64,000 nucleotides of DNA from Acinetobacter guerrae (GTDB lineage: Bacteria > Pseudomonadota > Gammaproteobacteria > Pseudomonadales > Moraxellaceae). Of this stretch, positions 47,348-56,732 are shown one piece after another (position 1 is the stretch's first letter; every line of letters begins with the position of its first letter). Location: contig NZ_LXGN01000005.1 of assembly GCF_009372255.1 (NCBI RefSeq), forward strand, positions 1 through 64,000, read 5' to 3'. The notes under the pieces were generated by a model, which ran no database searches, had not been told where the DNA came from, and saw only the letters and a program-made list of their open reading frames with translations. The position numbers and the translations under genes are program-made.

Positions 47348-48034
47348 TTATTCTTCTGGGTATTCGAAACGATAGCCCACGCCGTAGACTGCCTGAATCC
47401 ATTCATGACGATTTCCTGTATCTGCCGCTTCAGTGACTTTACGACGTAAATTTTTAATATGACTATCAATCACACGATCTGCAACATCAAAACTATCTGG
47501 ATTAATATGATCTAATAATTGAGCACGAGAATAAACCTGCCCCACATGTTCCAAAAAAAGCTCTAATAAGCGAAATTCGGTAGGTGTTAAATTTAAGGAT
47601 TTTTGTTGGTACCAGATTCGTTGTTGTGCCTTATCAATTCGAAATAAATCATTTTGTTCAGGTTCTGCTTTACGGTCTAAGCGGCGCAATACAGCTTGTA
47701 CTCGAGCAACCAATTCTTTAGGACTAAATGGTTTACACACATAATCATCCGCACCCATATTTAAGCCAAGAACACGGTCAATTTCTTCAGTACGTGCAGT
47801 CACCATAATAATAGGTAAATCGGACTGTTCCCGAACTTTACGGCAAATCGTCAAACCATCCATGCGCGGCACCATCAAGTCCAATACCATTAAGCTTGGT
47901 TTACGCTGTAAAAAGCTATCATAAGCTTCCTGACCATCATGAAACATACTGACTTCAAAACCTGCTGCTTGCAGATAGTCACGTACCAGATGAGCCAGTT
48001 CAACCTCATCTTCAACCAACATTACATGTTTCAT
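47348..48034 (-). CDS. baeR: OmpR-family response regulator, BaeR-like
   Basis: 228 residues from the ATG at 48034, nine bases after AAGGAA; a TTG at 48040 is less well placed. Receiver domain with the acidic pair VEDE, the phospho-acceptor Asp in VLDLMVPRMDG (about residue 52), and the Lys in VCKPFSP. The C-terminal winged helix has LTPTEFRLLELFLEH and RVIDSHIKNLRRK. EEIDRVLGLNMGADDYVCKPFSP closely follows BaeR. In A. baumannii BaeSR controls efflux pumps such as AdeABC and AdeIJK. It follows the kinase by six bases. Confidence 0.82.
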   Translation of the reverse strand: MKHVMLVEDEVELAHLVRDYLQAAGFEVSMFHDGQEAYDSFLQRKPSLMVLDLMVPRMDGLTICRKVREQSDLPIIMVTARTEEIDRVLGLNMGADDYVCKPFSPKELVARVQAVLRRLDRKAEPEQNDLFRIDKAQQRIWYQQKSLNLTPTEFRLLELFLEHVGQVYSRAQLLDHINPDSFDVADRVIDSHIKNLRRKVTEAADTGNRHEWIQAVYGVGYRFEYPEE

Positions 48035-48040
48035 CGTCAA

Positions 48041-49738
48041 TTATTCCTTATGTATGGACTGTGTTTTTGGAAAGGTCAAAATACAGCGCAGACCGCCCAA
48101 TGGTGAATGTGCAAAACTTAAACTTCCACCTAAAGCCTGTGCTAGCTTACATGAAAGTGCCAACCCCAAGCCTGTGCCGCCCGTACTACGGGTACGGGAA
48201 TCATCAACACGGTAGAAACGTTCACCCAGACGTTGCAAATGTTCATCATCTAAACCTAATGGGCTATCATCCACAATGATGCTCCAGTGCTGAATAGTTT
48301 CTTGCGTGTGGATATGAATCTGCCCACCCTGCTCCGTATATCGAACACTATTACTAAGCAAGTTGACCATAATTTGCTTAAAACGGTCTATATCTAATTG
48401 TAAAAGCGCGCCTTTACCTTCAACTGAAACTTTAAGCCCAGCCTGTTCGAACTTCGGCTTAAAGTTGTCGACTTCCTGCACGATAACATCCCATGGATTA
48501 ACTTCGGCAAAGTAACATTTCAGTTGTTGTGCATCGGCCTGAGCCAAATCACCCAAATCCTGTGTGAGCTTTTTCAGACTGGTGATCTGGCGCATCATAG
48601 CATCCAAATGTTCAGGGCTCGCTTTACGAATACCATCCTGCATCGCTTCAATTTGTGCTTGCAGCACACTCAATGGAGTTTTTAATTCGTGTGATGTATC
48701 TGCAACCCATTGACGGCGCGATTGTTCATGCTGATCCAAAATAACAGCCAACTGATTTAATTGTGCTGCAAGATCACCCAGTTCATCGTTACGTTTAATA
48801 ATAACCTGATGTTGGTAATTCCCTTGAGTCAACTCACGAGTTGCATTCAACAAACGCTGGATCGGCTTTTTAAAATAAGTCGCAAGTAACAAGGCTGCCA
48901 CTAAACTTGCCAGAACAGAGAAGGTATAAATTAACAGTAAAAAACGTTTTTGATTACTAAAAAAGTTAATGCTTAAGGCATCATCCTGATCCAATACAGG
49001 TTTCAGTCCCAAATAACCAACGATTTGACTACCGACCATAATCGGTCGGAACGAGAGCTGTTCATTAGATGGCTCACCAACTACAAACTGATGATTAACA
49101 TCATATAACGAAAGGCGTGAACTTAGACCCAGTCGGTCAGGCATGGAAATAAAGCGCTTTTTACCGTCTTGCGGCATCATGCCCGCCATTTCAGAAAGAC
49201 GTGGGGGTCTATGAGGATCTTTATTTTTGTCGTTTGGACGAAACTGGTTTTGATTAGAACTAAGTGGAAACTTAAGTCCTTCAAAAGGCTGATATTCTGA
49301 AGGTAAATTATCTTCAATAAATTTGCGTTCTTGTTCATCCAGAATAGGACGATTGCGAAATTCAATATTATGTGAAAGTTCTGGGGAAAGACTCAACAAG
49401 GTTTGTTCTTTGAACATACGCTGTTGTAGCGCAATATCATACTGACGGCGTAACCACCAACGTGATAGACGATCATAATCATCTGGAGCAGCATCGCCTT
49501 CAATCTGTAAAATTTGCGCCTGAATCGCATTGCCCCAGTCATGATAAACGCTATAAACATTGCCCAAATTGGTAATGAGATGATCTAGCTTTTGCATTTC
49601 TACATCTGCCACATAACGAGCAAAATTTTTCTGCATCGTCCAATGTAAAACGCCCAGACTCACTGTCGTGATAACCAGTGTAGTCAATAGCACCGTTAGA
49701 AATAGACGCAAGGCGATTGGCACACGACGTATATTCAA
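48041..49738 (-). CDS. baeS: Membrane sensor histidine kinase, BaeS-like
   Basis: 565 residues, TTG start seven bases after GAGAGA. First membrane helix about 10-32, then a long periplasmic sensor domain to about 275 containing a Pro/Met-rich stretch (RPPRLSEMAGMMPQDG). The second helix is about 280-300, followed by HAMP, the H box VADTSHELKTPLSVL, N box LLSNSVRY, and G boxes with GGTGLGLAL. Shares a transcript with the regulator. It faces a small lipoprotein gene. The specific name BaeS rests on the partner and layout. Confidence 0.82.
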   Translation of the reverse strand: MNIRRVPIALRLFLTVLLTTLVITTVSLGVLHWTMQKNFARYVADVEMQKLDHLITNLGNVYSVYHDWGNAIQAQILQIEGDAAPDDYDRLSRWWLRRQYDIALQQRMFKEQTLLSLSPELSHNIEFRNRPILDEQERKFIEDNLPSEYQPFEGLKFPLSSNQNQFRPNDKNKDPHRPPRLSEMAGMMPQDGKKRFISMPDRLGLSSRLSLYDVNHQFVVGEPSNEQLSFRPIMVGSQIVGYLGLKPVLDQDDALSINFFSNQKRFLLLIYTFSVLASLVAALLLATYFKKPIQRLLNATRELTQGNYQHQVIIKRNDELGDLAAQLNQLAVILDQHEQSRRQWVADTSHELKTPLSVLQAQIEAMQDGIRKASPEHLDAMMRQITSLKKLTQDLGDLAQADAQQLKCYFAEVNPWDVIVQEVDNFKPKFEQAGLKVSVEGKGALLQLDIDRFKQIMVNLLSNSVRYTEQGGQIHIHTQETIQHWSIIVDDSPLGLDDEHLQRLGERFYRVDDSRTRSTGGTGLGLALSCKLAQALGGSLSFAHSPLGGLRCILTFPKTQSIHKE

Positions 49739-49810
49739 AAGCGATCTCTCATTTTTCTTCTATATTCACTATTGTAGCGAACACTCACTCAAAAAACTCT
49801 CCATTGTTTC

Positions 49811-49843
49811 TTCATGTTTATTACTTAATCTTTATTACATGAA
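49811..49843. promoter_or_regulatory. Repeat element between baeS and the divergent lipoprotein gene
   Basis: TTTATTAC is repeated at 49817-49824 and 49831-49838 (14-base period), bracketed by the inverted pair TTCATG (49811) and CATGAA (49838). It is about 40 bases before the lipoprotein start. A response-regulator binding site is plausible, but not shown. Confidence 0.4.
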
Positions 49844-49867
49844 ATCAACATAGATGTGGGGATCAAA

Positions 49868-50248
49868 ATGAACAAATTATCTAAAATTGCAATGCTCGCT
49901 GCCACTGTAGTCACCATGGGAAGCCTAGCTGCCTGCCAATCGACTACAGCTCCACAAGAACCATCTGCACACCATATGATGGATGATGGACCTCAAGGCA
50001 AACATTTTATGAAACGCCATAAATTAACACCTGAGCAACGTGCAGAAATGCAACAACGTCGCGCTGAACGCCAAGCACAGTTTGAGCAAATTCAACAAGC
50101 GTGTGTAGGCAAAGCAACAGGACAGGCAATTCAAGTCAAAGTAGGTGATAAAACTATTGATGGTACCTGCCAACTTCGTTTTAAACCAAACAAAATGGAT
50201 GATCGTATGGCTCCCCCTGCTCCAGCAGCACCAGTTAAAGCCTCATAA
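49868..50248 (+). CDS. Small Spy/CpxP-like lipoprotein
   Basis: 126 residues from the ATG at 49868 (GGGG upstream; a GTG four codons earlier is weaker). Lipobox LAAC. The mature part has LTPEQRAEMQQRRAERQAQF, an LTxxQ-type helix like that of Spy and CpxP periplasmic chaperones, plus two cysteines (QQACVGK and DGTCQLRF) and a Pro/Ala-rich end. E. coli spy is a BaeR target, so its place opposite the BaeSR-like genes fits an envelope-stress role. This is inference. Confidence 0.68.
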   Translation: MNKLSKIAMLAATVVTMGSLAACQSTTAPQEPSAHHMMDDGPQGKHFMKRHKLTPEQRAEMQQRRAERQAQFEQIQQACVGKATGQAIQVKVGDKTIDGTCQLRFKPNKMDDRMAPPAPAAPVKAS

Positions 50249-50263
50249 GCTAAATCTAATCTT

Positions 50264-50289
50264 AAAAAGACGCTTGAGCGTCTTTTTTT
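50264..50289 (+). terminator. Intrinsic terminator after the lipoprotein gene
   Basis: A 10-bp stem (AAAAAGACGC with GCGTCTTTTT), a TTGA loop and a T-run. Confidence 0.88.
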
Positions 50290-50537
50290 GTGGACACAAC
50301 TTTTTACGTTTTTTGACTATTCCTTTCACTAAAAATTAGATAAAAGTGTTTACACTCAATGCACTTAGATATTTCAACAGCATTTTCTTTGACTTTACAG
50401 TCATGGATGTTCACCCGCAAATGCTTGTGCATGTAAATAAGTTGTTGCACGATGTAAAAGTAAAAGATGTGTCATCAGACACCGTTATCGTTGATTAGGA
50501 TTATAACTCTGGTTTAACCAGTATTGAGGAACCCGAT

Positions 50538-52340
50538 ATGCCACAATACAAAGCGCCGCTACGTGATATGCAATTTGTTTTGCATGAATTATTAAATGCC
50601 GAAGAACACTATGCAAAACTCCCTGCATTTCAGGAAAACGTCAGCCGTGAATTGGTGGATCAATATTTAGAAGCCGCTGCGGATTTTTGTGAAAATGAAC
50701 TTTCTCCACTAAATCAAGTGGGTGACCGCGAAGGTTGTACATGGAATGATGGCGTTGTAACGACACCAACAGGTTTTAAAGAAGCGTATCAAAAATATAT
50801 TGAACTCGGTTTCCCTTCTCTTTCAGTTCCTGAAGAACATGGTGGTCAAGGTTTACCAGGTTCGCTAGGTACTGCTATTTCTGAAATGGTGGGTGCAGCA
50901 AACTGGGCATGGGGCATGTACCCTGGTCTATCTCATGGTGCTGTACGTACTATTGAGCATCATGGTTCTGATGAGCAAAAAGCAACTTATTTACCAAAAC
51001 TAGTTTCTGGTGAATGGACTGGAACCATGTGCCTAACTGAATCTCATGCAGGTTCAGACCTTGGCATCATTCGTTCTAAAGCTGAACCAAATGAAGATGG
51101 TAGTTTTGCAATCTCTGGCGAGAAAATCTTTATCTCTGCTGGTGAACACGACATGGCTGAAAACATCATTCATATCGTGCTTGCGCGCTTACCTGGTGCC
51201 CCTAAAGGGACTAAAGGTATTTCATTATTTATCGTACCAAAATTCAATGTGAATACTGATGGTTCAATGGGTGAACGCAATGCAGTTCGTTGTGGTTCTA
51301 TTGAACACAAAATGGGTATTCATGGTAACGCGACTTGCGTCATTAACTTTGACAATGCAAAAGGCTTCTTAATCGGACCTGAAAATCGCGGTTTACATGC
51401 CATGTTTACCTTCATGAACACTGCGCGTATTGGTACTGCTGTTCAAGGTTTATCTGCATCTGAATCATCGTTCCAAGGTGCATTGGCTTATGCCAAAGAT
51501 CGTTTAGCGATGCGTGCTCTTTCTGGTCCTAAAGCGCCAGAAAAAGAAGCTGATCCAATTATTGTACATCCTGCTGTACGTAACATGTTATTGACTCAAA
51601 AAGCATTTGCGGAAGGTGGTCGTGCCCTTGTTTATTTCTTGTCTCAATATGCAGACGTAGTTGAGCAAGGTACAACCGAAGAAGAACGCAAATTTGCGGA
51701 CAATATTCTTTCGTTATTGACTCCAATTGCTAAAGCATTCCTGACTGAAACAGGTTCAGAGTCAGCAAAACACGGTGTTCAAGTGTTTGGTGGTCATGGC
51801 TTTATTTCAGAGCATGGCATGGAACAAATTGTTCGAGATACGCGTATCTCTTGCCTGTACGAAGGAACCACTGAAATTCAAGCACTGGATTTGTTAGGTC
51901 GTAAAGTCCTTCAAACTCAAGGCGCGATGCTCCGTGATTTCACCAAAATTATTCATAAATTTGTTGAAACCAACAAAGACAATGCAGCCTTGAAAGAGTT
52001 TGTTGAACCTTTGGCAGCCTTGAATAAAGAATGGGGCGATCTCACCATGCAAATTGGTATGCGTGCGATGCAAAACCCAGATGAAGTTGGTGCAGCAGCA
52101 GTTGATTATCTATACTTCTCTGGTTATGTCACACTCGCTTACTTATGGGCACGTATGGCATTGGTTGCTCAGGAAGCTGTGGCTGCAGGAACAACAGATG
52201 TTGATTTCTACAACGCAAAAGTAACCACTGCACGTTTCTACTTCAAGAAAATCTTGCCACGTGTTCGTTCGCATGTAGATGTACTTTCAACAGGTCTTGA
52301 ACCACTTATGGCATTAGATGCAGAACACTTTGCGTTCTAA
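50538..52340 (+). CDS. Acyl-CoA dehydrogenase with extra C-terminal domain (DmdC-like), copy 1
   Basis: 600 residues. FAD flavoprotein that forms a 2-enoyl-CoA. N-terminal helical domain (about 40-160), middle beta domain starting MCLTESHAGSDLGIIRSKAE, C-terminal helical domain with the FGGHGFISEHGMEQIVRD block and the catalytic glutamate in CLYEGTTEIQALDLLGR. A final domain of about 130 residues is typical of the long DmdC-type group, which handles methylmercaptopropionyl-CoA or other short and medium acyl-CoAs. GAGGA precedes the ATG. A paralogue follows directly. Confidence 0.9.
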   Translation: MPQYKAPLRDMQFVLHELLNAEEHYAKLPAFQENVSRELVDQYLEAAADFCENELSPLNQVGDREGCTWNDGVVTTPTGFKEAYQKYIELGFPSLSVPEEHGGQGLPGSLGTAISEMVGAANWAWGMYPGLSHGAVRTIEHHGSDEQKATYLPKLVSGEWTGTMCLTESHAGSDLGIIRSKAEPNEDGSFAISGEKIFISAGEHDMAENIIHIVLARLPGAPKGTKGISLFIVPKFNVNTDGSMGERNAVRCGSIEHKMGIHGNATCVINFDNAKGFLIGPENRGLHAMFTFMNTARIGTAVQGLSASESSFQGALAYAKDRLAMRALSGPKAPEKEADPIIVHPAVRNMLLTQKAFAEGGRALVYFLSQYADVVEQGTTEEERKFADNILSLLTPIAKAFLTETGSESAKHGVQVFGGHGFISEHGMEQIVRDTRISCLYEGTTEIQALDLLGRKVLQTQGAMLRDFTKIIHKFVETNKDNAALKEFVEPLAALNKEWGDLTMQIGMRAMQNPDEVGAAAVDYLYFSGYVTLAYLWARMALVAQEAVAAGTTDVDFYNAKVTTARFYFKKILPRVRSHVDVLSTGLEPLMALDAEHFAF

Positions 52341-52390
52341 TCTAGACCTGCCTAACATGTGTGCATGAGTGAAAACAATTGCATACTAAT

Positions 52391-52427
52391 AAAAAAGGAC
52401 TGATCAGTTTTGACAGTCCTTTTTTTG
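52391..52427 (+). terminator. Intrinsic terminator between the two dehydrogenases
   Basis: A 12-bp stem (AAAAAAGGACTG with CAGTCCTTTTTT), an 11-base loop and a T-run. The paralogues are therefore probably separate transcripts. Confidence 0.82.
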
Positions 52428-52529
52428 ACGAATCAATGTTAAATTAATGCCAATCAAAACATACTGATGAATTACATTTTCTGTGTAATATTAGACACAT
52501 AAATGTAAAAAGAACAAAGGTGAAAAACG

Positions 52530-54311
52530 ATGCCAATTTACAACGCTCCCCTTGCAGACATGCGCTTTATCTTAAATGACGTATTCAAAGCAGAACAATT
52601 CTGGCAGGCCAATGAAAATCTGGCTCATATTGATGCTGCAACTGCTGAAGCCATTTTAGAAGAAATGGCTAAATTTGCACAAAACGTAACTTTGCCCTTA
52701 AACCGTACTGGTGATGAAGAAGGCGCACGTTATGAAAACGGCAATGTCTTTACCCCTGCTGGCTTTAAAGATGCATTTCAGCAATATGTTCAAGGCGGCT
52801 GGATTGGTTTAGGTGCAGATGAAGAATGGGGCGGTCAAGGCATGCCAAAAATGCTGACTGTTCTTGCCGACGAAATGCTATTCGCCACTAACCCATCATT
52901 TATGCTCTATCCGCTTCTTTCCGTGGGTGCAGGCATGGCACTTAACAGTTATGCATCGCAAGAGCAAAAACAAACCTATTTACCAAAAATTTATTCGGGT
53001 GAATGGTCTGGAACCATGTGCTTAACTGAGCCACATGCAGGTACAGATTTAGGAATTATTAAAACCAAAGCAGAACCAAATGCAGATGGTACCTATAACA
53101 TTACAGGTACTAAAATCTTCATTACAGGTGGTGATCACGATCTTGCTGAAAATATCATTCATCTGGTATTAGCTAAAACACCTGATGCACCAGCAGGCTC
53201 ACGTGGTATTTCACTATTTATCGTACCGAAATTTATGGTCAATGAAGATGGTTCAGTGGGTGAGCGCAATGCTGTTGGTCCAGGTTCGATTGAACATAAA
53301 ATGGGGATCAAAGCCTCTGCTACTTGTGTCATGAATTTTGACGGTGCCAAAGGTTTCCTTGTCGGTAAGGAAAATGAAGGGCTTGCTGCTATGTTCGTCA
53401 TGATGAACTATGAGCGTTTATCGATGGGGATTCAGGGTCTTGGCGCATCTGAATTTGCCTACCAAAATGCTGCTCAATATGCGACAGATCGTTTACAGGG
53501 TCGTAGTGCGGCAGGTGTACAATCTCCAAATAAACCAGCAGATAGTATCTTAGTCCATGGCGATGTCCGTCGCATGTTGCTTAATGCACGTGCCAACAAT
53601 GAAGCATCACGTGCTTTTGCAGTGTATGTGGGGCAACAACTCGACATCACCAAATTTTCAACTGATGCAGAAGCCGTTAAAAAAGCCAATAACCGAGTTG
53701 CCCTGCTGACACCTATCGCGAAAGCATATCTAACAGATACCGCATTCCAAGCCACCTTAGATGCACAAATGTGTTTTGGTGGGCATGGTTATATTCGTGA
53801 ATGGGGCATGGAACAATGTATTCGTGACCTCCGTATTTCACAAATTTATGAAGGTACCAATGGCGTTCAGTCACAAGATTTAATTGGTCGTAAAACCATT
53901 AAATCTGGCGGTACATTTATTGCTGAATATATTGCAGAAATTCGTGATTTTGCCAACACACTCAGTGCTGACCTTAATTTCATAAAAGATGCAACGCTAG
54001 ATGCAGCCACTGAAGTCGAAGCAGTGACCCAGTTTATTTTAGAACAAGCAGCAGAAAATGTAGATTTTCCAAATGCAGCAGCCGTTGATTATTTACACGC
54101 TGTTGGCTTACTCAGCTTTGCCTATATGTTTGCCAAGATGTCAGCCGCAGCTCAAGAAAAATCGGGTGATTTCTATCAAAATAAACTTTCTCTTGCTCAG
54201 TATTTTGTGACTCGAATCCTGCCTGAACTTGAAACACGCATCAAAAAAATTGAAGCGGGTTCTGAGTTAGTGATGAGTTTTAGTGAAGATTATTTTACCA
54301 CTCAATCCTAA
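52530..54311 (+). CDS. Acyl-CoA dehydrogenase with extra C-terminal domain (DmdC-like), copy 2
   Basis: 593 residues with the same domain order as copy 1 and clear identity along the whole length (MCLTEPHAGTDLGIIKTKAE, FGGHGYIREWGMEQCIRD, catalytic Glu in QIYEGTNGVQSQDLIGR). The N-terminal 60 residues and the final domain are the most diverged, so substrate preference may differ. AAGGTG precedes the ATG. No partner enoyl-CoA hydratase is close by. Confidence 0.9.
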   Translation: MPIYNAPLADMRFILNDVFKAEQFWQANENLAHIDAATAEAILEEMAKFAQNVTLPLNRTGDEEGARYENGNVFTPAGFKDAFQQYVQGGWIGLGADEEWGGQGMPKMLTVLADEMLFATNPSFMLYPLLSVGAGMALNSYASQEQKQTYLPKIYSGEWSGTMCLTEPHAGTDLGIIKTKAEPNADGTYNITGTKIFITGGDHDLAENIIHLVLAKTPDAPAGSRGISLFIVPKFMVNEDGSVGERNAVGPGSIEHKMGIKASATCVMNFDGAKGFLVGKENEGLAAMFVMMNYERLSMGIQGLGASEFAYQNAAQYATDRLQGRSAAGVQSPNKPADSILVHGDVRRMLLNARANNEASRAFAVYVGQQLDITKFSTDAEAVKKANNRVALLTPIAKAYLTDTAFQATLDAQMCFGGHGYIREWGMEQCIRDLRISQIYEGTNGVQSQDLIGRKTIKSGGTFIAEYIAEIRDFANTLSADLNFIKDATLDAATEVEAVTQFILEQAAENVDFPNAAAVDYLHAVGLLSFAYMFAKMSAAAQEKSGDFYQNKLSLAQYFVTRILPELETRIKKIEAGSELVMSFSEDYFTTQS

Positions 54312-54327
54312 TTGATTCTCTCAAACT

Positions 54328-54357
54328 AAAACGCCTGATTCATCAGGCGTTTTTTTA
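54328..54357 (+). terminator. Intrinsic terminator after the second dehydrogenase
   Basis: An 11-bp stem (AAAACGCCTGA with TCAGGCGTTTT), TTCA loop, T-run. Confidence 0.88.
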
Positions 54358-54444
54358 TACGTTAATGATTTAAATCCAGTCGTCATGTGCATGAAATTTG
54401 CTTGATATTTAATAATCATTATTCATCAACATAAGAGCGATAAC

Positions 54445-54939
54445 ATGGCAACATCCAAGTCTCCTAAAAATATAGAAGCATTTCTGGATAAGCTCGGTAA
54501 TCGTGCCGTTGAAGCTTTTCATTATATCGCTTTGTTCATTATTGGCTGTATGGTGGCGTGGTCAGCTATTCATACCACTATCGATATTTTTACAGTTAAA
54601 AAATATGCCACGATTGACGATATTTTATTGTTATTTATCTATTTAGAGTTGGGGGCAATGGTTGGAATTTACTTTAAAACCAATCATATGCCTGTGCGTT
54701 TTTTGATTTATGTTGCAATTACAGCACTGACTCGCTTACTCATTTCCGATATTCAGCATAACCATCAGGCAGACGTTGATTTATTAATTGTGACAGGTTC
54801 CATTCTAATCTTGGCCATCGCGATTTTGATCGTACGTTATGCCTCATGGCATTATCCATCCGTAATTCGGGATAAACATCAGGAACGACCATTAGCCAAA
54901 GGTCAAACACCTAGACCTGAAGATGATGAATTAGCATAA
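54445..54939 (+). CDS. psiE: PsiE-family membrane protein
   Basis: 164 residues with four hydrophobic segments, about 25-47, 60-78, 86-105 and 115-137. The PsiE pattern is seen in DDILLLFIYLELGAMVGIYF then KTNHMPVRFLIYVAITALTR. E. coli psiE is induced by phosphate starvation; a molecular role is not known. The polar C-terminal tail is probably cytoplasmic. Confidence 0.85.
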   Translation: MATSKSPKNIEAFLDKLGNRAVEAFHYIALFIIGCMVAWSAIHTTIDIFTVKKYATIDDILLLFIYLELGAMVGIYFKTNHMPVRFLIYVAITALTRLLISDIQHNHQADVDLLIVTGSILILAIAILIVRYASWHYPSVIRDKHQERPLAKGQTPRPEDDELA

Positions 54940-54973
54940 AAAAACCACTATCCTGCTCAGATAATGGTGTTTT
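54938..54973. terminator. Weak hairpin between psiE and the first RcnB gene
   Basis: CACTATC pairs with GATA and GTG across a 3-base bulge, with A and T runs on both sides. It lies between converging genes, so a shared terminator is likely, but the stem is poor. Confidence 0.4.
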
Positions 54974-54987
54974 GAGAAAAATTTGTA

Positions 54988-55413
54988 TTAATGCCCACCA
55001 AAAAGAATCTGGGCAATAATTCCTGTTGCAACAGCCACTAGCACATAGCGTCCATCAATATATGCCCAACGATGTTGTGGCGGGGGTGGTGGAAGCTGAT
55101 GGTCATACCAGTTATTGACATAATAACGCTCTGACAAATATTGCGGCGGTAAACGATAACCTGGACGGAAATCATGAACTCGGTAATATCGTGGCGGTGG
55201 TGGTGCATAATAGTAACGATTTTCAATCACCCTAGGTGGCGGTGGTCCATAAGCTCGCCACTCATGATTATGCCAATTTTCATGTCGATCTGGTCCGCCA
55301 TGATAATGCCCCCAACCATGTCCACCCCAATCTGGAGGTGGTGGATCAGCCATTGAAAGTGTGGATACACCAAGCATGCACACACAAAGTGAAACGGAAA
55401 TGATCCTTTTCAT
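54988..55413 (-). CDS. RcnB-family periplasmic protein, copy A
   Basis: 141 residues. Signal peptide (ending near LSMA), then a Pro/His/Tyr-rich stretch (DWGGHGWGHYHGGPDRHENW), and the RcnB domain: YRVHDFRPGYRLPPQYL, YYVNNWYDHQLPPPP and RWAYIDGRYVLV. The C-terminus ends in a hydrophobic segment the sister proteins lack. E. coli RcnB helps keep nickel and cobalt homeostasis in the periplasm. Metal binding here is inference from the His-rich part. Confidence 0.82.
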   Translation of the reverse strand: MKRIISVSLCVCMLGVSTLSMADPPPPDWGGHGWGHYHGGPDRHENWHNHEWRAYGPPPPRVIENRYYYAPPPPRYYRVHDFRPGYRLPPQYLSERYYVNNWYDHQLPPPPPQHRWAYIDGRYVLVAVATGIIAQILFGGH

Positions 55414-55717
55414 ATCCAGTTGTCCGCAGTAACACCAAGTCTAAAGTGTAGAAAATGCTCTGGGAGAAATAATGGATAAAATGAGCGTATCTGCAATCAA
55501 TTGTTATGATTTTAGTGGGTTGTAATACGCTTCATATTTCATTGTAAATTAACTTAAAAAAACTCCATAAATACGAGTAAAGATCACGATCAGATCGATA
55601 TGATAAAACCAATTTTTCACGAATCAATGGAGAAATAAAATTAAATCTTTTTATAGAATATGAAAATATCACTTCGATTAGCGTAAAAACATAAAGGATC
55701 AATTAATTTTGAAATTT
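55414..55717. other. Gene-free spacer between RcnB copies A and B
   Basis: About 300 AT-rich bases holding the copy A promoter region. I see no ORF, repeat or RNA gene in it. Confidence 0.4.
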
Positions 55718-55748
55718 TCAAAAAAAAACCCACCGTCATAACGATGGG
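55718..55748 (-). terminator. Terminator after RcnB copy B
   Basis: On the minus strand CCCATCGT pairs with ACGGTGGG around TATG using one U-G wobble, followed by nine U. On the plus strand this would be a mismatch, so it serves the minus gene. Confidence 0.8.
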
Positions 55749-55769
55749 ATTAAGCATCTTTAGTCTCAT

Positions 55770-56126
55770 TTAACGAACAGCATAAATACGATGGTTACTG
55801 CTTGATACCAGTAAATAGCGACCATCTGCCCTTACCCAATGATAGCCACGCGGTGGTGCAGATAACCGTGAATTACGCCAATTTGACACGTAATAACGGT
55901 TGTCACGATATTGATAAGGTAGGCGATCACCTTTTCTAAAATTAGTATAGCGATCCCGATCATAATGTGAGTTTGACCATTTTGATGGCGCTTTAGATGG
56001 AGGTGGTGCTTGGTGATAGTGATGATCTACGCCACGATATTGATTCCAGTCATTTGGTGCTGCCATACTGGTTGCAGAAATACCCAAAGCCAGTGCAGCA
56101 AGTGTCATCTTCATTGATAAGTTCAT
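55770..56126 (-). CDS. RcnB-family periplasmic protein, copy B
   Basis: 118 residues, the shortest of the three. Signal peptide ending SMAAP, then QYRGVDHHYHQAPPPSK and the RcnB core: FRKGDRLPYQYRDNRYYV, NWRNSRLSAPPRGYHWVRAD and GRYLLVS. GAGG before the ATG. The start of the mature part, WNQYRGVD, is shared with copy C (WGNYRGVE), so these two are the closer pair. Confidence 0.82.
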   Translation of the reverse strand: MNLSMKMTLAALALGISATSMAAPNDWNQYRGVDHHYHQAPPPSKAPSKWSNSHYDRDRYTNFRKGDRLPYQYRDNRYYVSNWRNSRLSAPPRGYHWVRADGRYLLVSSSNHRIYAVR

Positions 56127-56273
56127 GAGTTCATCCTCTTTTTGTCTGTCTTCAGATTAGGCGACAGTCAAGGAGAAAGCATGGATGAAAACGGCGAGTT
56201 TGCTAAAGATTGTAAGTCTGCTTTCTTAAAGATGAAGAATATGTAACAAAGCATGATCGAGTTTCATATTAAA

Positions 56274-56732
56274 TTAACGTACGACTTCAATACGAAAACT
56301 ATCATCTGAAATAAGTAAATAATGGCCGCCTACCGAATACCAGCGAGTCCCCCATGGCGGATCATAAAGCTGATGTCCAGACCAGTCATTGATATAGTAC
56401 TGATCATTACGATATTCGATAGGTAGCGTATTACCGCGAACAAAAACATATCGTTCAGTTCGATACTCATATTGGGTGTTGGGTTGATAGTGATATTCGA
56501 TATAACTGCCGTGGCGAGGTCGCTGAGGATACTCAGGATACTGACCACCCCAATTATGTGGTGGCCGATGCCCATGAGGAGGTGGCGGTGGTCGATTCCA
56601 CTGCGGTGGTCTTGATGGTGCTTTAGGACGTTCTACACCACGATAATTTCCCCATTGGTTTTCAGCCATACTTACAGTTGAGAGACTGAGTAAGATTGCG
56701 CCAATACAGGCATATACACCATAAATACGCAT
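56274..56732 (-). CDS. RcnB-family periplasmic protein, copy C
   Basis: 152 residues. Signal peptide ending SMAEN, then a Pro/Arg/His-rich region (RPPQWNRPPPPPHGHRPPHN) and the RcnB core: YVFVRGNTLPIEYRNDQYYI, NDWSGHQLYDPPWGTRWYSV and GGHYLLIS. It lies 147 bases upstream of copy B on the same strand; no terminator is visible between them, so they could be co-transcribed. Confidence 0.82.
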   Translation of the reverse strand: MRIYGVYACIGAILLSLSTVSMAENQWGNYRGVERPKAPSRPPQWNRPPPPPHGHRPPHNWGGQYPEYPQRPRHGSYIEYHYQPNTQYEYRTERYVFVRGNTLPIEYRNDQYYINDWSGHQLYDPPWGTRWYSVGGHYLLISDDSFRIEVVR

